A stretch of DNA of 64,000 nt, taken from Marinihelvus sp942491555 (lineage in GTDB: Bacteria > Pseudomonadota > Gammaproteobacteria > Xanthomonadales > SZUA-36). Every line of letters begins with the position of its first letter. The stretch's first letter is position 1. The notes under the pieces are model-generated. The model was not told the DNA's origin. It saw nothing but the letters and a program-made list of their open reading frames with translations, and ran no database searches. A program made the translations under genes and the position numbers. The stretch is from positions 1,178,001 through 1,242,000 of the forward strand of contig CALOBN010000005.1 in the NCBI GenBank assembly GCA_942491555.1, written 5' to 3'. Positions 44,458-52,553 of the stretch are shown here, piece by piece.

Positions 44458-45681
44458 TCAGGACGGGCCAGCGACAATGCCTGCATCGCGTAAACCACCC
44501 AGCTCGCTCTCACTCATGCCCAGCAGACCCAGGCAGATCTCATCACTGTGTTCGCCGAGGCGGGGTGCGGGTGCCGGCGGAACGCGATGCAGGGCGCCAA
44601 ATTCGATTGGCGAGCCGGGCACCAGCCATTCACCCACGCCGGGCTGCTGCAGCTTTTTGAACATTGGATTGTTCACCGAACAGTCCGGGTCGTCCAGCAG
44701 TGCTTCGCGCAATGTGCGATAAGGCGCCCAGGTAACGCGGTGTTCGGCGAAAACTTCGTCAATCGACGAAAGGTCGCGGGCAGCTGTCCAGCTTTCGACC
44801 AGGCCGGCCAGCTCCCGGCGTGCCCGGTAGCGATTACCTTCATCCGCGAGATCGACCCCGAGCTGCTCGCCGAGTCTCTCAACCTGCGTACTGAGCCCGG
44901 TTGCATTCAGCAGGCAGCGCCATTGGGAAGTGGTTAATCCCACCACCATTACGCGGTGACCGTCGCGGGTTTCAAAATCACGTCCGAAGGCGCCATACAG
45001 GTAGTTCCCCTGTTTCGGCCGGTCTTCATCGATCAGGCTTGCCTCGGCAATCATACCCAGGTGTCCAAGGGTGGCGGCGGCAATGTCTTTGAGTGCCAGT
45101 CGCACCAACTGACCCTGACCCGTTCGACTGCGGTGCCGTTCGGCGGCGAGCACAGCGGTGGCCATCATCTGGCCGGCGATTAAATCCCAGGCCGGCAGCA
45201 CATGGTTAACCGGCTGCGCATCGCCCTCCGGACCGGTGATGCCGGGCAGCCCAAGCTGTGGGTTGACGGTGTAGTCGACTTCCGAGCCCCCGTCCCGCCG
45301 ACCTGCGAGGTTGATCATGATCAGGTCCTCCCGGTGCGCGCGAAGCGCCTCGAAATCGAGCCAGCCGCGGGCGGGAAAATTGGTGCTGAAGATTCCGCCG
45401 TCCTCACCCGGCAGGGTGATCAGCCGGGTCAGTAGTTCGCGGCCTTCAGGCTGTCGGAAGTCAACGGCTATGGACTTCTTGCCCTTATTGAGACCGGCCC
45501 AGAACAGGCTTTCCTGGCTGTCTGGCGCAAGCGGCCAGCGACCGTAATCGAGCCCGCCACTGATCGGATCAAAACGTATGACCTCAGCGCCGAGCTGGGC
45601 CAGGGTCATGCCACCCAGCGGGGCTGCTACAAAGGCGCTGCCCTCAATCACGCGCATGCCATCGAGAATGCCCTTAGCCAT
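44458..45681 (-). CDS. mct: 2-methylfumaryl-CoA isomerase (mesaconyl-CoA C1-C4 CoA transferase) Mct
   Basis: Family III CoA transferase of 407 residues that moves CoA within mesaconate from C1 to C4. It differs from the two other CoA transferases here in the catalytic loop: HVLPAWDLIAG with Asp166 instead of GDY. The sequence GSEVDYTVNPQLGLPGITG is like the Chloroflexus enzyme. The neighbours mcl and mch supply the C1-ester and meh uses the C4-ester. Substrate specificity is thus well supported by context, though not proven. Confidence 0.88.
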   Translation of the reverse strand: MAKGILDGMRVIEGSAFVAAPLGGMTLAQLGAEVIRFDPISGGLDYGRWPLAPDSQESLFWAGLNKGKKSIAVDFRQPEGRELLTRLITLPGEDGGIFSTNFPARGWLDFEALRAHREDLIMINLAGRRDGGSEVDYTVNPQLGLPGITGPEGDAQPVNHVLPAWDLIAGQMMATAVLAAERHRSRTGQGQLVRLALKDIAAATLGHLGMIAEASLIDEDRPKQGNYLYGAFGRDFETRDGHRVMVVGLTTSQWRCLLNATGLSTQVERLGEQLGVDLADEGNRYRARRELAGLVESWTAARDLSSIDEVFAEHRVTWAPYRTLREALLDDPDCSVNNPMFKKLQQPGVGEWLVPGSPIEFGALHRVPPAPAPRLGEHSDEICLGLLGMSESELGGLRDAGIVAGPS

Positions 45682-45715
45682 GGCTCACCGGCAATGTCCT
45701 GTAAACAAAACGGTT

Positions 45716-46957
45716 TCAGATAACATTTTTAGCGCGCAGCTCGGCGATTTCACCGTCATCCAGACCCAGAATATCGCTGAGTACCTCATCGGTGTGCGCG
45801 CCGAGCCGCGGCCCGAGGTGGCGGATTTCGCCGGGAGTTTCTGACAGCCTTGGCATGACCGCGGGAACCATGATGGTTTCGCCCACGTCCTTGTCTTCCA
45901 CGGCCACCAGGGTGGCGCGGGCGTGAAACTGACGATCACCAAAAATGTCCGCAATCGTGTTGAGTGGACCTGCCGGTGCGCCGGTAGCAAAACACCGCTC
46001 AAGCACTTCGTCGCGGGTCAGGGACCCGGCCCAGTCGCGGACAATCTCATTGACGTCGTGGTAACTCTCCAGACGAACCTCCTGGTTGCCATAGACGTGT
46101 TCAGCGGCCAGCTCGGGGCGCTCCATGGCCTCGGTCAGCCGGACAAACAGCTTGTCGGTCGCACAGCTGATGGCCACCCACTTACCGTCGCTGGTCGGAA
46201 AGTGCCCGTTGGGGCAGGCGAAATAGTTGTTGTTCGGTCCGCGGCGCTCGCGAACCACGCCATACATCCCGAAGGCCGGGGCCAGTTCGTCCGTGCAGCG
46301 AAATACGCTTTCATAAAGGCTGGCATCAATAGACTGACCTTCGCCTGTCTCATCCCGGTAGCGCAATGCCATCAGGATGCCGATGCAGCCATAGAGCCCG
46401 GTCATGTAGTCGCCCAGGGTCGTGGAGCCGGGTGTGACGGGCACGCCCTTTGGCATGCCCGACAGATAGGCCAGGCCGCCAACCGCGTGCGCGACCCGGG
46501 CAAAGCCGGGGCGGTTTGCGTAGGGGCCAGTCTGGCCATAACCGGTAACGCGCAGCATGATCAGCCCGGGATTGATCTTAGTCAGGGTGTCCCAACCGAT
46601 ACCCCAGCGCTCCATGGTGCCGGGCCGGAAGTTCTCCACCAGCACATCTGCCTCCGCCACCAGCGATTTCAGGATGTCGGCACCTTCGGGTGTGCGCAGA
46701 TCAAGGGTAACCGATTTCTTGTTGCGGGCCTCGCTGAGCCAGGTCAGGGTGTCATCAACAGAGGTTGGTGTACCGAACCTGCGCAGGGAGCAGCCGCCTT
46801 TGGGTTGTTCGATCTTCAGCACCTCGGCCCCGAACTCGCCCATGATGCCCGCCGAGTAGGGCCCGGCAATAACCGTTGCCAGGTCCAGGACGCGTACACC
46901 GGACAGGGGCAGGTCACCGTTACTGGTGTCTTTCCCGCGCTTTTTGTCGTTTTCCAT
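45716..46957 (-). CDS. smtA: Succinyl-CoA:(S)-malate CoA-transferase, SmtA-like subunit
   Basis: Family III CoA transferase of 413 residues, paralogous to the next gene (same length). The catalytic Asp is Asp183 in TLGDYMTGLYG. N-terminal VRVLDLATVIAGPYSAGIMGEFGAEVLKIE (in parts) and EARNKKSVTLDLR are typical. ATG 46957 has GGAG nine bases upstream; a GTG at 47002, directly next to the smtB stop, is an alternative. In Chloroflexus SmtA and SmtB form one enzyme. Which of this pair is A or B was assigned arbitrarily. Other acids such as itaconate or citramalate are possible acceptors. Confidence 0.75.
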   Translation of the reverse strand: MENDKKRGKDTSNGDLPLSGVRVLDLATVIAGPYSAGIMGEFGAEVLKIEQPKGGCSLRRFGTPTSVDDTLTWLSEARNKKSVTLDLRTPEGADILKSLVAEADVLVENFRPGTMERWGIGWDTLTKINPGLIMLRVTGYGQTGPYANRPGFARVAHAVGGLAYLSGMPKGVPVTPGSTTLGDYMTGLYGCIGILMALRYRDETGEGQSIDASLYESVFRCTDELAPAFGMYGVVRERRGPNNNYFACPNGHFPTSDGKWVAISCATDKLFVRLTEAMERPELAAEHVYGNQEVRLESYHDVNEIVRDWAGSLTRDEVLERCFATGAPAGPLNTIADIFGDRQFHARATLVAVEDKDVGETIMVPAVMPRLSETPGEIRHLGPRLGAHTDEVLSDILGLDDGEIAELRAKNVI

Positions 46958-47002
46958 GCCGCACTTCTCCAAACTGCACTGTTCGCCCTGCGCCGTCTGC
47001 AC

Positions 47003-48244
47003 TCAGATCACTTTGTTATTCCGTAAGGCCTCAATCTCGGCCTGTGCCATCCCCAGCAGTTCGCGCATCACCTCGTCTGTCGCATTGCCCAGCGGCGGGC
47101 CCAGCCCGCTGATACGCCCGGGTGTTTTCGACAAGTGTGGCAGCACACCGGGTACGGTCACTTCGCCCACTCCCGGCACATTGATCCGGGTCAGCGTGCC
47201 GCGGGCTTTGAAATGCTCGTCCTCAAAGATGTCTTCGATGCTGTTGACGTTGCCCGAGGGGACCTGGGCCTCCAGGCAGCGGCGCATGATCTCAGCGCGT
47301 GGCGCGCTGGCGACCCAGGTATCCACCATGTTGTTTACGGCCTCGCGGGCAGCCAGCCGGTTCTTCTGGATGCCGTACATGTCCTCTGCCGCGAGCTCCG
47401 GGCGCTCCATGGCGTCGCACAGGCGCTCGAACATGCGGTCGGTGGTACAGGCGATGGAAACCCACTTGTCATCGCCACAGCGAAAGTGTCCATGCGGCAC
47501 CGCGACAAAACTGCCGGAGCCCTCCCGTTCCCTGATGTAGCCGTATAGCCCGTAGGCGGCGGCCAGTTCGTCCAGGGTACGAAATACGGATTCGAAAATT
47601 GCCACGTCGATGACCTGGCCACGCCCGGTCTTTTCCCGGTGGCGCAGGGCCAGGAGGATACCGATGGCGCCGTACAGTCCGGAAATGTAATCCCCCAGCG
47701 GTACGGTGCCGGGTACTACCGGTGACTCGCCGGGAAAGCCGGCCAGGTAGGACAGTCCGGAGTAGGCATGGGCGATGTGCGCGAAGCCTGAACGGCGCCG
47801 GTAGGGACCAGTCTGTCCGTAGCCGGATACGCGTAAAAATACGAGGCCCGGGTTGGCCTCTTTGAGCGCATCCCAGTCGAGACCCCATTGCTCGAAAGTT
47901 CCAGGGCGAAAATTCTCGATGAGTACGTCGGACTTTTCGACCAGCTGCAGGAAGAGCTCGCGGCCACGCGCCTGTCGCAGATCCAGGGTCACGGACTTGC
48001 GATTGCGCGCCTCGGTCAGAAACGCGAGGGTCAGATCGGGGTGCTTGGTGGGGCTGCCGAAGCGTCGCATGGGGTCGCCGGCCTCCGGGTGCTCGATTTT
48101 GAGCACTTCGGCGCCGAACTCACCAAGAATGGAGGCGGCATGTGGCCCTGCAAGAAAGGTGCCGAGGTCAAGAATACGCACGCCCGTCATGGGCAGCGGG
48201 CCTTCCTTCGCAGATGACCCCTCGGTCGCACGTTCGTCGGTCAT
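47003..48244 (-). CDS. smtB: Succinyl-CoA:(S)-malate CoA-transferase, SmtB-like subunit
   Basis: 413 residues from ATG 48244, with AGGAGCG upstream. It shares with its neighbour the blocks VRILDLGTFLAGPHAASILGE, ENFRPGTFEQWG, VSGYGQTGPY and the catalytic PLGDYISGLYG (Asp185). It ends in the same NNKVI-type tail. First gene of the minus-strand operon and divergent from meh. The pair would activate malate with succinyl-CoA for Mcl to split into acetyl-CoA and glyoxylate. Substrate is inferred from neighbours. Confidence 0.76.
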   Translation of the reverse strand: MTDERATEGSSAKEGPLPMTGVRILDLGTFLAGPHAASILGEFGAEVLKIEHPEAGDPMRRFGSPTKHPDLTLAFLTEARNRKSVTLDLRQARGRELFLQLVEKSDVLIENFRPGTFEQWGLDWDALKEANPGLVFLRVSGYGQTGPYRRRSGFAHIAHAYSGLSYLAGFPGESPVVPGTVPLGDYISGLYGAIGILLALRHREKTGRGQVIDVAIFESVFRTLDELAAAYGLYGYIREREGSGSFVAVPHGHFRCGDDKWVSIACTTDRMFERLCDAMERPELAAEDMYGIQKNRLAAREAVNNMVDTWVASAPRAEIMRRCLEAQVPSGNVNSIEDIFEDEHFKARGTLTRINVPGVGEVTVPGVLPHLSKTPGRISGLGPPLGNATDEVMRELLGMAQAEIEALRNNKVI

Positions 48245-48284
48245 GCTTCGCTCCTGAACGTTCCCGCCACTGGTTATGTGCCAT

Positions 48285-48303
48285 CGCCACAGACGGTGTG
48301 GCG
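48285..48303. promoter_or_regulatory. Inverted repeat in the smtB-meh divergent promoter region
   Basis: CGCCACA-GACGG-TGTGGCG, a perfect 7-bp inverted repeat with a 5-base centre, in the 115-base gap between the divergent starts. It may be an operator that controls both directions. A -10-like CATAAT for meh lies at 48337-48342, only about 18 bases before the meh start, and its best -35 (TTGTTG) is 15 bases upstream, which is short. Confidence 0.4.
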
Positions 48304-48359
48304 CTGCCGCTGTCGTTGTTGTGGGCAATAACCTACCATAATGGAAAAGGAGGTGGGAA

Positions 48360-49235
48360 ATCGACGATACAGATCAATTCGAATCGTGGATCGGGCGCAC
48401 CGAGACGGTCGGAGATAAGCTCGATCCATGGCGGGCCCGGGCGGCTGCCGCAATGCTGGATCGCCACGACCTCGACACTGGGTCCGGCGACGCGCTGCCA
48501 CCACTCTGGCACTGGTTCTATTTTCTGGGTACCGCTTCCCAGGCCAGTCTCAGTGAAGACGGCCATCCGGAGCGAGGCGGTTTCATGCCACCGATCGAGC
48601 TGCCCCGTCGCATGTTTGCCGGAGCGCGCACGCGCTTTCGACGCCCCCTACGACTTGGTCTCCCCGCTGAGCGACACGCGGAGATTCGCACGATCAAGCT
48701 CAAGACCGGCCGCAGCGGTCAACTGGCTTTTGTCACCGTTGCCTATCGTTTCGAGCAGGACGGTGAAACCTGCATCGAGGAAGAGCAGGACATCGTTTAC
48801 CGCGAACCGGGCGACCCGGTCCCGGCACCTGAATCCGTCGTGGCGCCAGAGCCTGAACCTGGTAGCTGGCAGCGCACAATGCAGCCGGATCCAAGGCTGT
48901 TGTTCCGCTTCTCAGCACTCACCTTCAATGCGCATCGAATCCACTATGATCGAGGTTACGCTCTGGACCAGGAAGGCTATCCCGGGCTGGTCGTGCATGG
49001 TCCGCTGAATGCCATGCTGCTCGCCGATCTCGTGCAGCGAAACGACGCACGGCCCATAACCGCGTTCACCTTCCGCGGCGTCGCACCCTTGTTTGATCTC
49101 GCACCTTTCCGCTTACTCGGCCACCCTGACGGCGGGCGGGTCGATCTGGAAGTGCGCGGCCCTGACGACCGCCCCGTCCTCACCGCAGTGGCAGAGCTCG
49201 GCCAGGCCAGGCCCCGGACGCAGGTCGACACCTGA
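48360..49235 (+). CDS. meh: 3-methylfumaryl-CoA (mesaconyl-C4-CoA) hydratase Meh, AUC start
   Basis: 291-residue MaoC/HTD2-like hydratase that turns mesaconyl-C4-CoA into (S)-citramalyl-CoA, the last step before Mcl cleavage. The N-terminus reads DDTDQFESWIGRTETVGDKL, the C-terminal hotdog FSALTFNAHRIHYDRGYA and GYPGLVVHGPLNAMLLADL (catalytic His and Asp types). No ATG, GTG or TTG lies in frame between the upstream stop at 48339 and codon 32 (ATG 48453), which would cut the conserved WIGRTET. AAGGAGGTG stands six to seven bases before ATC 48360, so I take AUC as the start. A point change from ATG or a base-call error are alternatives. Confidence 0.83.
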   Translation: MDDTDQFESWIGRTETVGDKLDPWRARAAAAMLDRHDLDTGSGDALPPLWHWFYFLGTASQASLSEDGHPERGGFMPPIELPRRMFAGARTRFRRPLRLGLPAERHAEIRTIKLKTGRSGQLAFVTVAYRFEQDGETCIEEEQDIVYREPGDPVPAPESVVAPEPEPGSWQRTMQPDPRLLFRFSALTFNAHRIHYDRGYALDQEGYPGLVVHGPLNAMLLADLVQRNDARPITAFTFRGVAPLFDLAPFRLLGHPDGGRVDLEVRGPDDRPVLTAVAELGQARPRTQVDT

Positions 49236-49300
49236 TACATCCCACCTCAACCGCCAACAAAGCCTCCGCTGTTGTGAATTAACGTTTCGTGAAGTCGCTT

Positions 49301-50278
49301 TTAGTCTATCCCGACCAGCTTTTCGCTGAGCTCCCAGAGCTCATTCGCCATACCCTGATCAGAGGCCTTGGAAGACAGGGGTTGGGAGAAGGCCTGGCGC
49401 CCCGGTTTTTGCCGGTTGCCCCAGCTCCAGTGCACCCCGGACTCGGCAAATTCCCGGTCAGCGACCACCTGGGCTACACGTTCACCAGCCAATGTCTCGG
49501 AGACATAGCCTTTGGTGATGTTTTTCTGGAACCATGGAAAAATTTTCTGAAACAGTGCGGGTGTATCGCGAAACAGGGCGGTTTCGGCCACGCAGCCGGG
49601 ATAGAGCGTATTGAAAATGATGCCGGTTGATTCGTGATAACGGCGGTGGAACTCGCGGCTCATGATCATGTTGCACAGCTTGCTGTCTTTATAGGCTTTG
49701 CCCGCCTTGAATTCCTTGCCGTCGATCATGCTGACGGGTGCCAGAAAGCCGGCTCTCAGACCGCTTAAGTCGCCAAGATCAGCGGGGGCTGGTATGGGCA
49801 CTTTGCCCCCAAACTCGGCGGAGTTGGCGGTAACCGTGCCGAGGGTGATCAGCCGTGGCGTCTGACGTGCGGATGTCTGCAGGTCTTCCAGCAAAGCTCG
49901 GGCCAGCAGAAAGTGACCGAAGTGATTGGTGGCCACGCTGATCTCATAACCTTCAGGGGACCGCTTCGGTTCCTTTAGCCGGGGCAGATAGACCGCCGCA
50001 TTACACAGCAGCACGTCCAGGGGCAGGTTGCTGGCGCGGAATTCCGCGATAAACGCCCGGACGCTTGCCAAAGATCCCAGGTCGAGGTGCATCGGAGTTA
50101 CCTGGTCGCGTGCCAGTCCATGCTCAGCAATGACGCGGTCCGTTTTGCCGAGGTCGCGGCAGGCCATCACGACATGCCAGCCGCGATTGACCAGGGCAAT
50201 GGTGCTGTACAAACCCACACCTGATGAGGCGCCGGTGACAATGACCACGGGCGCTGTTTCCGTTGTTGTTGTGTTCAT
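49301..50278 (-). CDS. por: Light-dependent NADPH:protochlorophyllide oxidoreductase (LPOR)
   Basis: 325-residue short-chain dehydrogenase that, in phototrophs, reduces ring D of protochlorophyllide when lit. It shows GASSGVGLYSTIAL (NADPH site), NAAVYLPRLKEPKRSPEGYE, SVATNHFGHFLLARALLEDL, PIPAPADLGDLSG, the catalytic AYKDSKLCN (Tyr196, Lys200) and the POR-specific YPGCVAET with Cys229. Its C-terminus FPWFQKNITKGYVSETLAGE and SGVHWSWGNRQK agrees closely with cyanobacterial and plant LPOR and has no place in general SDRs. No bch or puf gene is in the window. Convergent with meh. Confidence 0.9.
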   Translation of the reverse strand: MNTTTTETAPVVIVTGASSGVGLYSTIALVNRGWHVVMACRDLGKTDRVIAEHGLARDQVTPMHLDLGSLASVRAFIAEFRASNLPLDVLLCNAAVYLPRLKEPKRSPEGYEISVATNHFGHFLLARALLEDLQTSARQTPRLITLGTVTANSAEFGGKVPIPAPADLGDLSGLRAGFLAPVSMIDGKEFKAGKAYKDSKLCNMIMSREFHRRYHESTGIIFNTLYPGCVAETALFRDTPALFQKIFPWFQKNITKGYVSETLAGERVAQVVADREFAESGVHWSWGNRQKPGRQAFSQPLSSKASDQGMANELWELSEKLVGID

Positions 50279-50464
50279 AGTAGACGCACCTTACCAGCCT
50301 CTGTGCCACCGGGAAAAGTGCAAAAATCGACAACTCATAGTGTGGCGCGCAAGGTGGCTGAATGCAGCCCGGTCAGCTTGCTTTGTTGTCCGGTACGCTT
50401 TGAATCTTTACCCTGTGCCGTCAGTCAATCTCCGTTCTTCCGAGCGGCCACTATGAGGCGTCAC

Positions 50465-51487
50465 ATGCTCAGAAAAAATATCATCGCTGTCGTTCTGGCA
50501 ATGCTGCTACCCGCCTTGAGCTTTGCCGACTACAAGGACATCGTCGTATTGGAGAACGGCAATGAGATTCTCGGTACGATCAAGTCCCTTACCCAGGGGC
50601 AGTTGCTGTTTGATACCGATGCCATGGGCACGGTCACCATCCAGTGGGACAAGATCGTGGAAATCCGCAGTGATGCGCCCATGGATATCGAAGCCACTGA
50701 CGGTAAACGCTATTTCGGAACCCTGGAAAAATCCGGGCGCGCTGAACAGGTCACGATCAGTTCCGGCACCTCGAGCGATTCGCTGGCCATTGTTGATTTG
50801 GTTGAGATCGTACCGATTGGCGGTTCATTCCTGAAACGCCTGCAGGGGTCCTTTAGCGCCGGTTTCAGTTTCACCAAGTCCAGTGACGTGGGGCAGCTGA
50901 GTTTCAATGGCAACCTGCTTTACCAGGATCGCAAAAACCGCTGGGCCCTCAGCTACAACAATATTGTGACCAACCAGGACAGCGGCACGACAGAGCAGTT
51001 GTTTGCCCGCCTGGGTTATCGCTATCAACCTGCAGCGCGTTGGTACGGTCTCGGATTTGTGTCGTTTCAGCGCAACCAGGAGTTGGGTATTAATGCACGA
51101 GGCCTGTTGGGCGCGGGTGCGGGTCGAACCCTGTTTCAGAGCACCCAGGGCGAACTGTCGCTTAATGGTGGCCTTGCGCTCAACCTTGAGGACACAAATT
51201 TCGGCCAGGACACGAGTGTGGAGAGCTTCGCCGCTATTGAATATGCGCTGTTCAAATTTTCAGGCCTGCACAGTAACCTGATTTTCAGCGCCATGATATT
51301 CCCCAGTCTGACCGAATCCGGGCGCATTCGCTGGCAGGTTGATACCACCTGGCGCCAGGAGATAGTCAACAACATGTTCTGGGACTGGAGCCTGTACGCG
51401 AGCGGTGATAATGAGCCACCGGAGGGTGCCAATTCGAAGAGTGACTATGGCATCGTCACGTCACTGGGCTGGAGTTTTGGCCGGTGA
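50465..51487 (+). CDS. DUF481-family outer-membrane beta-barrel protein
   Basis: About 340 residues from ATG 50465, with GAGG six bases upstream (ATG 50453 is an alternative). A signal peptide (MLRKNIIAVVLAMLLPALSFA) is followed by a small beta-rich part (DIVVLENGNEILGTIKSL) and then DUF481 barrel strands with alternating aromatic and polar residues, ending in an aromatic-rich LGWSFGR, as in outer-membrane proteins. Function unknown. No tie to LPOR beyond being divergent from it. Confidence 0.75.
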   Translation: MLRKNIIAVVLAMLLPALSFADYKDIVVLENGNEILGTIKSLTQGQLLFDTDAMGTVTIQWDKIVEIRSDAPMDIEATDGKRYFGTLEKSGRAEQVTISSGTSSDSLAIVDLVEIVPIGGSFLKRLQGSFSAGFSFTKSSDVGQLSFNGNLLYQDRKNRWALSYNNIVTNQDSGTTEQLFARLGYRYQPAARWYGLGFVSFQRNQELGINARGLLGAGAGRTLFQSTQGELSLNGGLALNLEDTNFGQDTSVESFAAIEYALFKFSGLHSNLIFSAMIFPSLTESGRIRWQVDTTWRQEIVNNMFWDWSLYASGDNEPPEGANSKSDYGIVTSLGWSFGR

Positions 51488-51620
51488 AGCGTGCCGGGCT
51501 TACGTCCTGCATATAAAGGCCGGACGTTTGCCCGACAGGGATTTGAAATTTGGTTTTTGAACGGCCGGGAAACGCGGTTCTCTGTCTTGAACCAGCGCCG
51601 CGAGAGGATGTGAACATTTC

Positions 51621-52502
51621 ATGGATTTGTTAACACATGTGGCTTTGCCGCTGTCTCTGGCAATCATCATGTTGTCATTGGGTCTGGGCCTTGAAATTGA
51701 TGATTTCAAGCGCGTTGCCTTGCGTTTCAAGCCATTCCTGATCGGTGCGATTGCGCAGATTATTGTGCTGCCGGTGTTCGCCTTCGGTGTGCTGATGATC
51801 TTTCCGCAGCCGCCCGCGATTGCCGTGGGAATTATGCTGCTCAGTTTCTGCCCCGGTGGTGTGACCAGCAATATCCTGTCGAAACTGGCCAGGGGTGACG
51901 TGGCGCTCTCGGTGTCACTGACCGCGGTCATCAGCCTTCTGAGTGTGCTCACCGTGCCGTTTCTGGCGGCCTTGTCGGTGACCTATTTTATGGAGGAGAG
52001 CGCGCCGGTGATTGATGTCACGGGGCTGGCGGTGGCGCTGTTTCTTATCACCACATTGCCCACCCTCACGGGCATCGCTTTGCGCCATTTTGCCCGCGGT
52101 TTCGCACTCCGGATAGAGTGCGGCCTGGAACGACTCGCGGTGGTCCTGTTTGTCGTGATCGTCCTGGCTGCACTGGCTGCCAACTGGAACTTATTCATCA
52201 AAAACGTGGCCATCCTTGGCGAGGCGCTGTTGGTTCTCAATATCGGCCTGCTGCTTATGGGGATGGCCCTGGGCCGTCTCGCGGGGCTGAGCCGCGTAGA
52301 AGCGCGGACCATAAGCATCGAGACCGGGATACAAAATGCCACGCTCGGAATTACGCTGGCTGGCCTTATCAGCGGTGTTAACGATAGCCTCAGCGCCATG
52401 GCGCTGCCATCGGCGGTTTATGGCATCAACATGTACCTGGTGATCTTGCCGGTGATTTTCTGGTTTCGCCGGCAGAGCGCCGTTGAAAACGGATCAGATT
52501 GA
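51621..52502 (+). CDS. Bile-acid:sodium symporter family (BASS) transporter
   Basis: 293 residues with about 9-10 membrane helices. The BASS signature is visible: MLSLGLGLEIDDFKRV at the start, then FCPGGVTSNILSKLARGDVALSVSLTA in parts, and ETGIQNATLGITLAG in the second half, the sodium-site crossover. Members carry sodium with an organic acid such as pyruvate, pantothenate or bile acids. Substrate cannot be told. No partner gene. Confidence 0.82.
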   Translation: MDLLTHVALPLSLAIIMLSLGLGLEIDDFKRVALRFKPFLIGAIAQIIVLPVFAFGVLMIFPQPPAIAVGIMLLSFCPGGVTSNILSKLARGDVALSVSLTAVISLLSVLTVPFLAALSVTYFMEESAPVIDVTGLAVALFLITTLPTLTGIALRHFARGFALRIECGLERLAVVLFVVIVLAALAANWNLFIKNVAILGEALLVLNIGLLLMGMALGRLAGLSRVEARTISIETGIQNATLGITLAGLISGVNDSLSAMALPSAVYGINMYLVILPVIFWFRRQSAVENGSD

Positions 52503-52553
52503 TTTTAGGCGGACATCCTGGCGTGCTCTTCAGAGGGCAGGATAGTAGTGGCG

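Noticed and set aside
45923..47026. 367-codon open frame on the plus strand
   Set aside because: Antisense to a CoA-transferase with conserved catalytic motifs; no ribosome-binding site and no family match.
48341..48420. ATG at 48341 as an alternative start for meh
   Set aside because: It is out of frame with the conserved protein and reaches a stop within about 26 codons.
50279..50464. PpsR/CrtJ-type site (TGT-N12-ACA) before por
   Set aside because: No site with that spacing could be found by eye, so photosynthetic control of por is not supported here.
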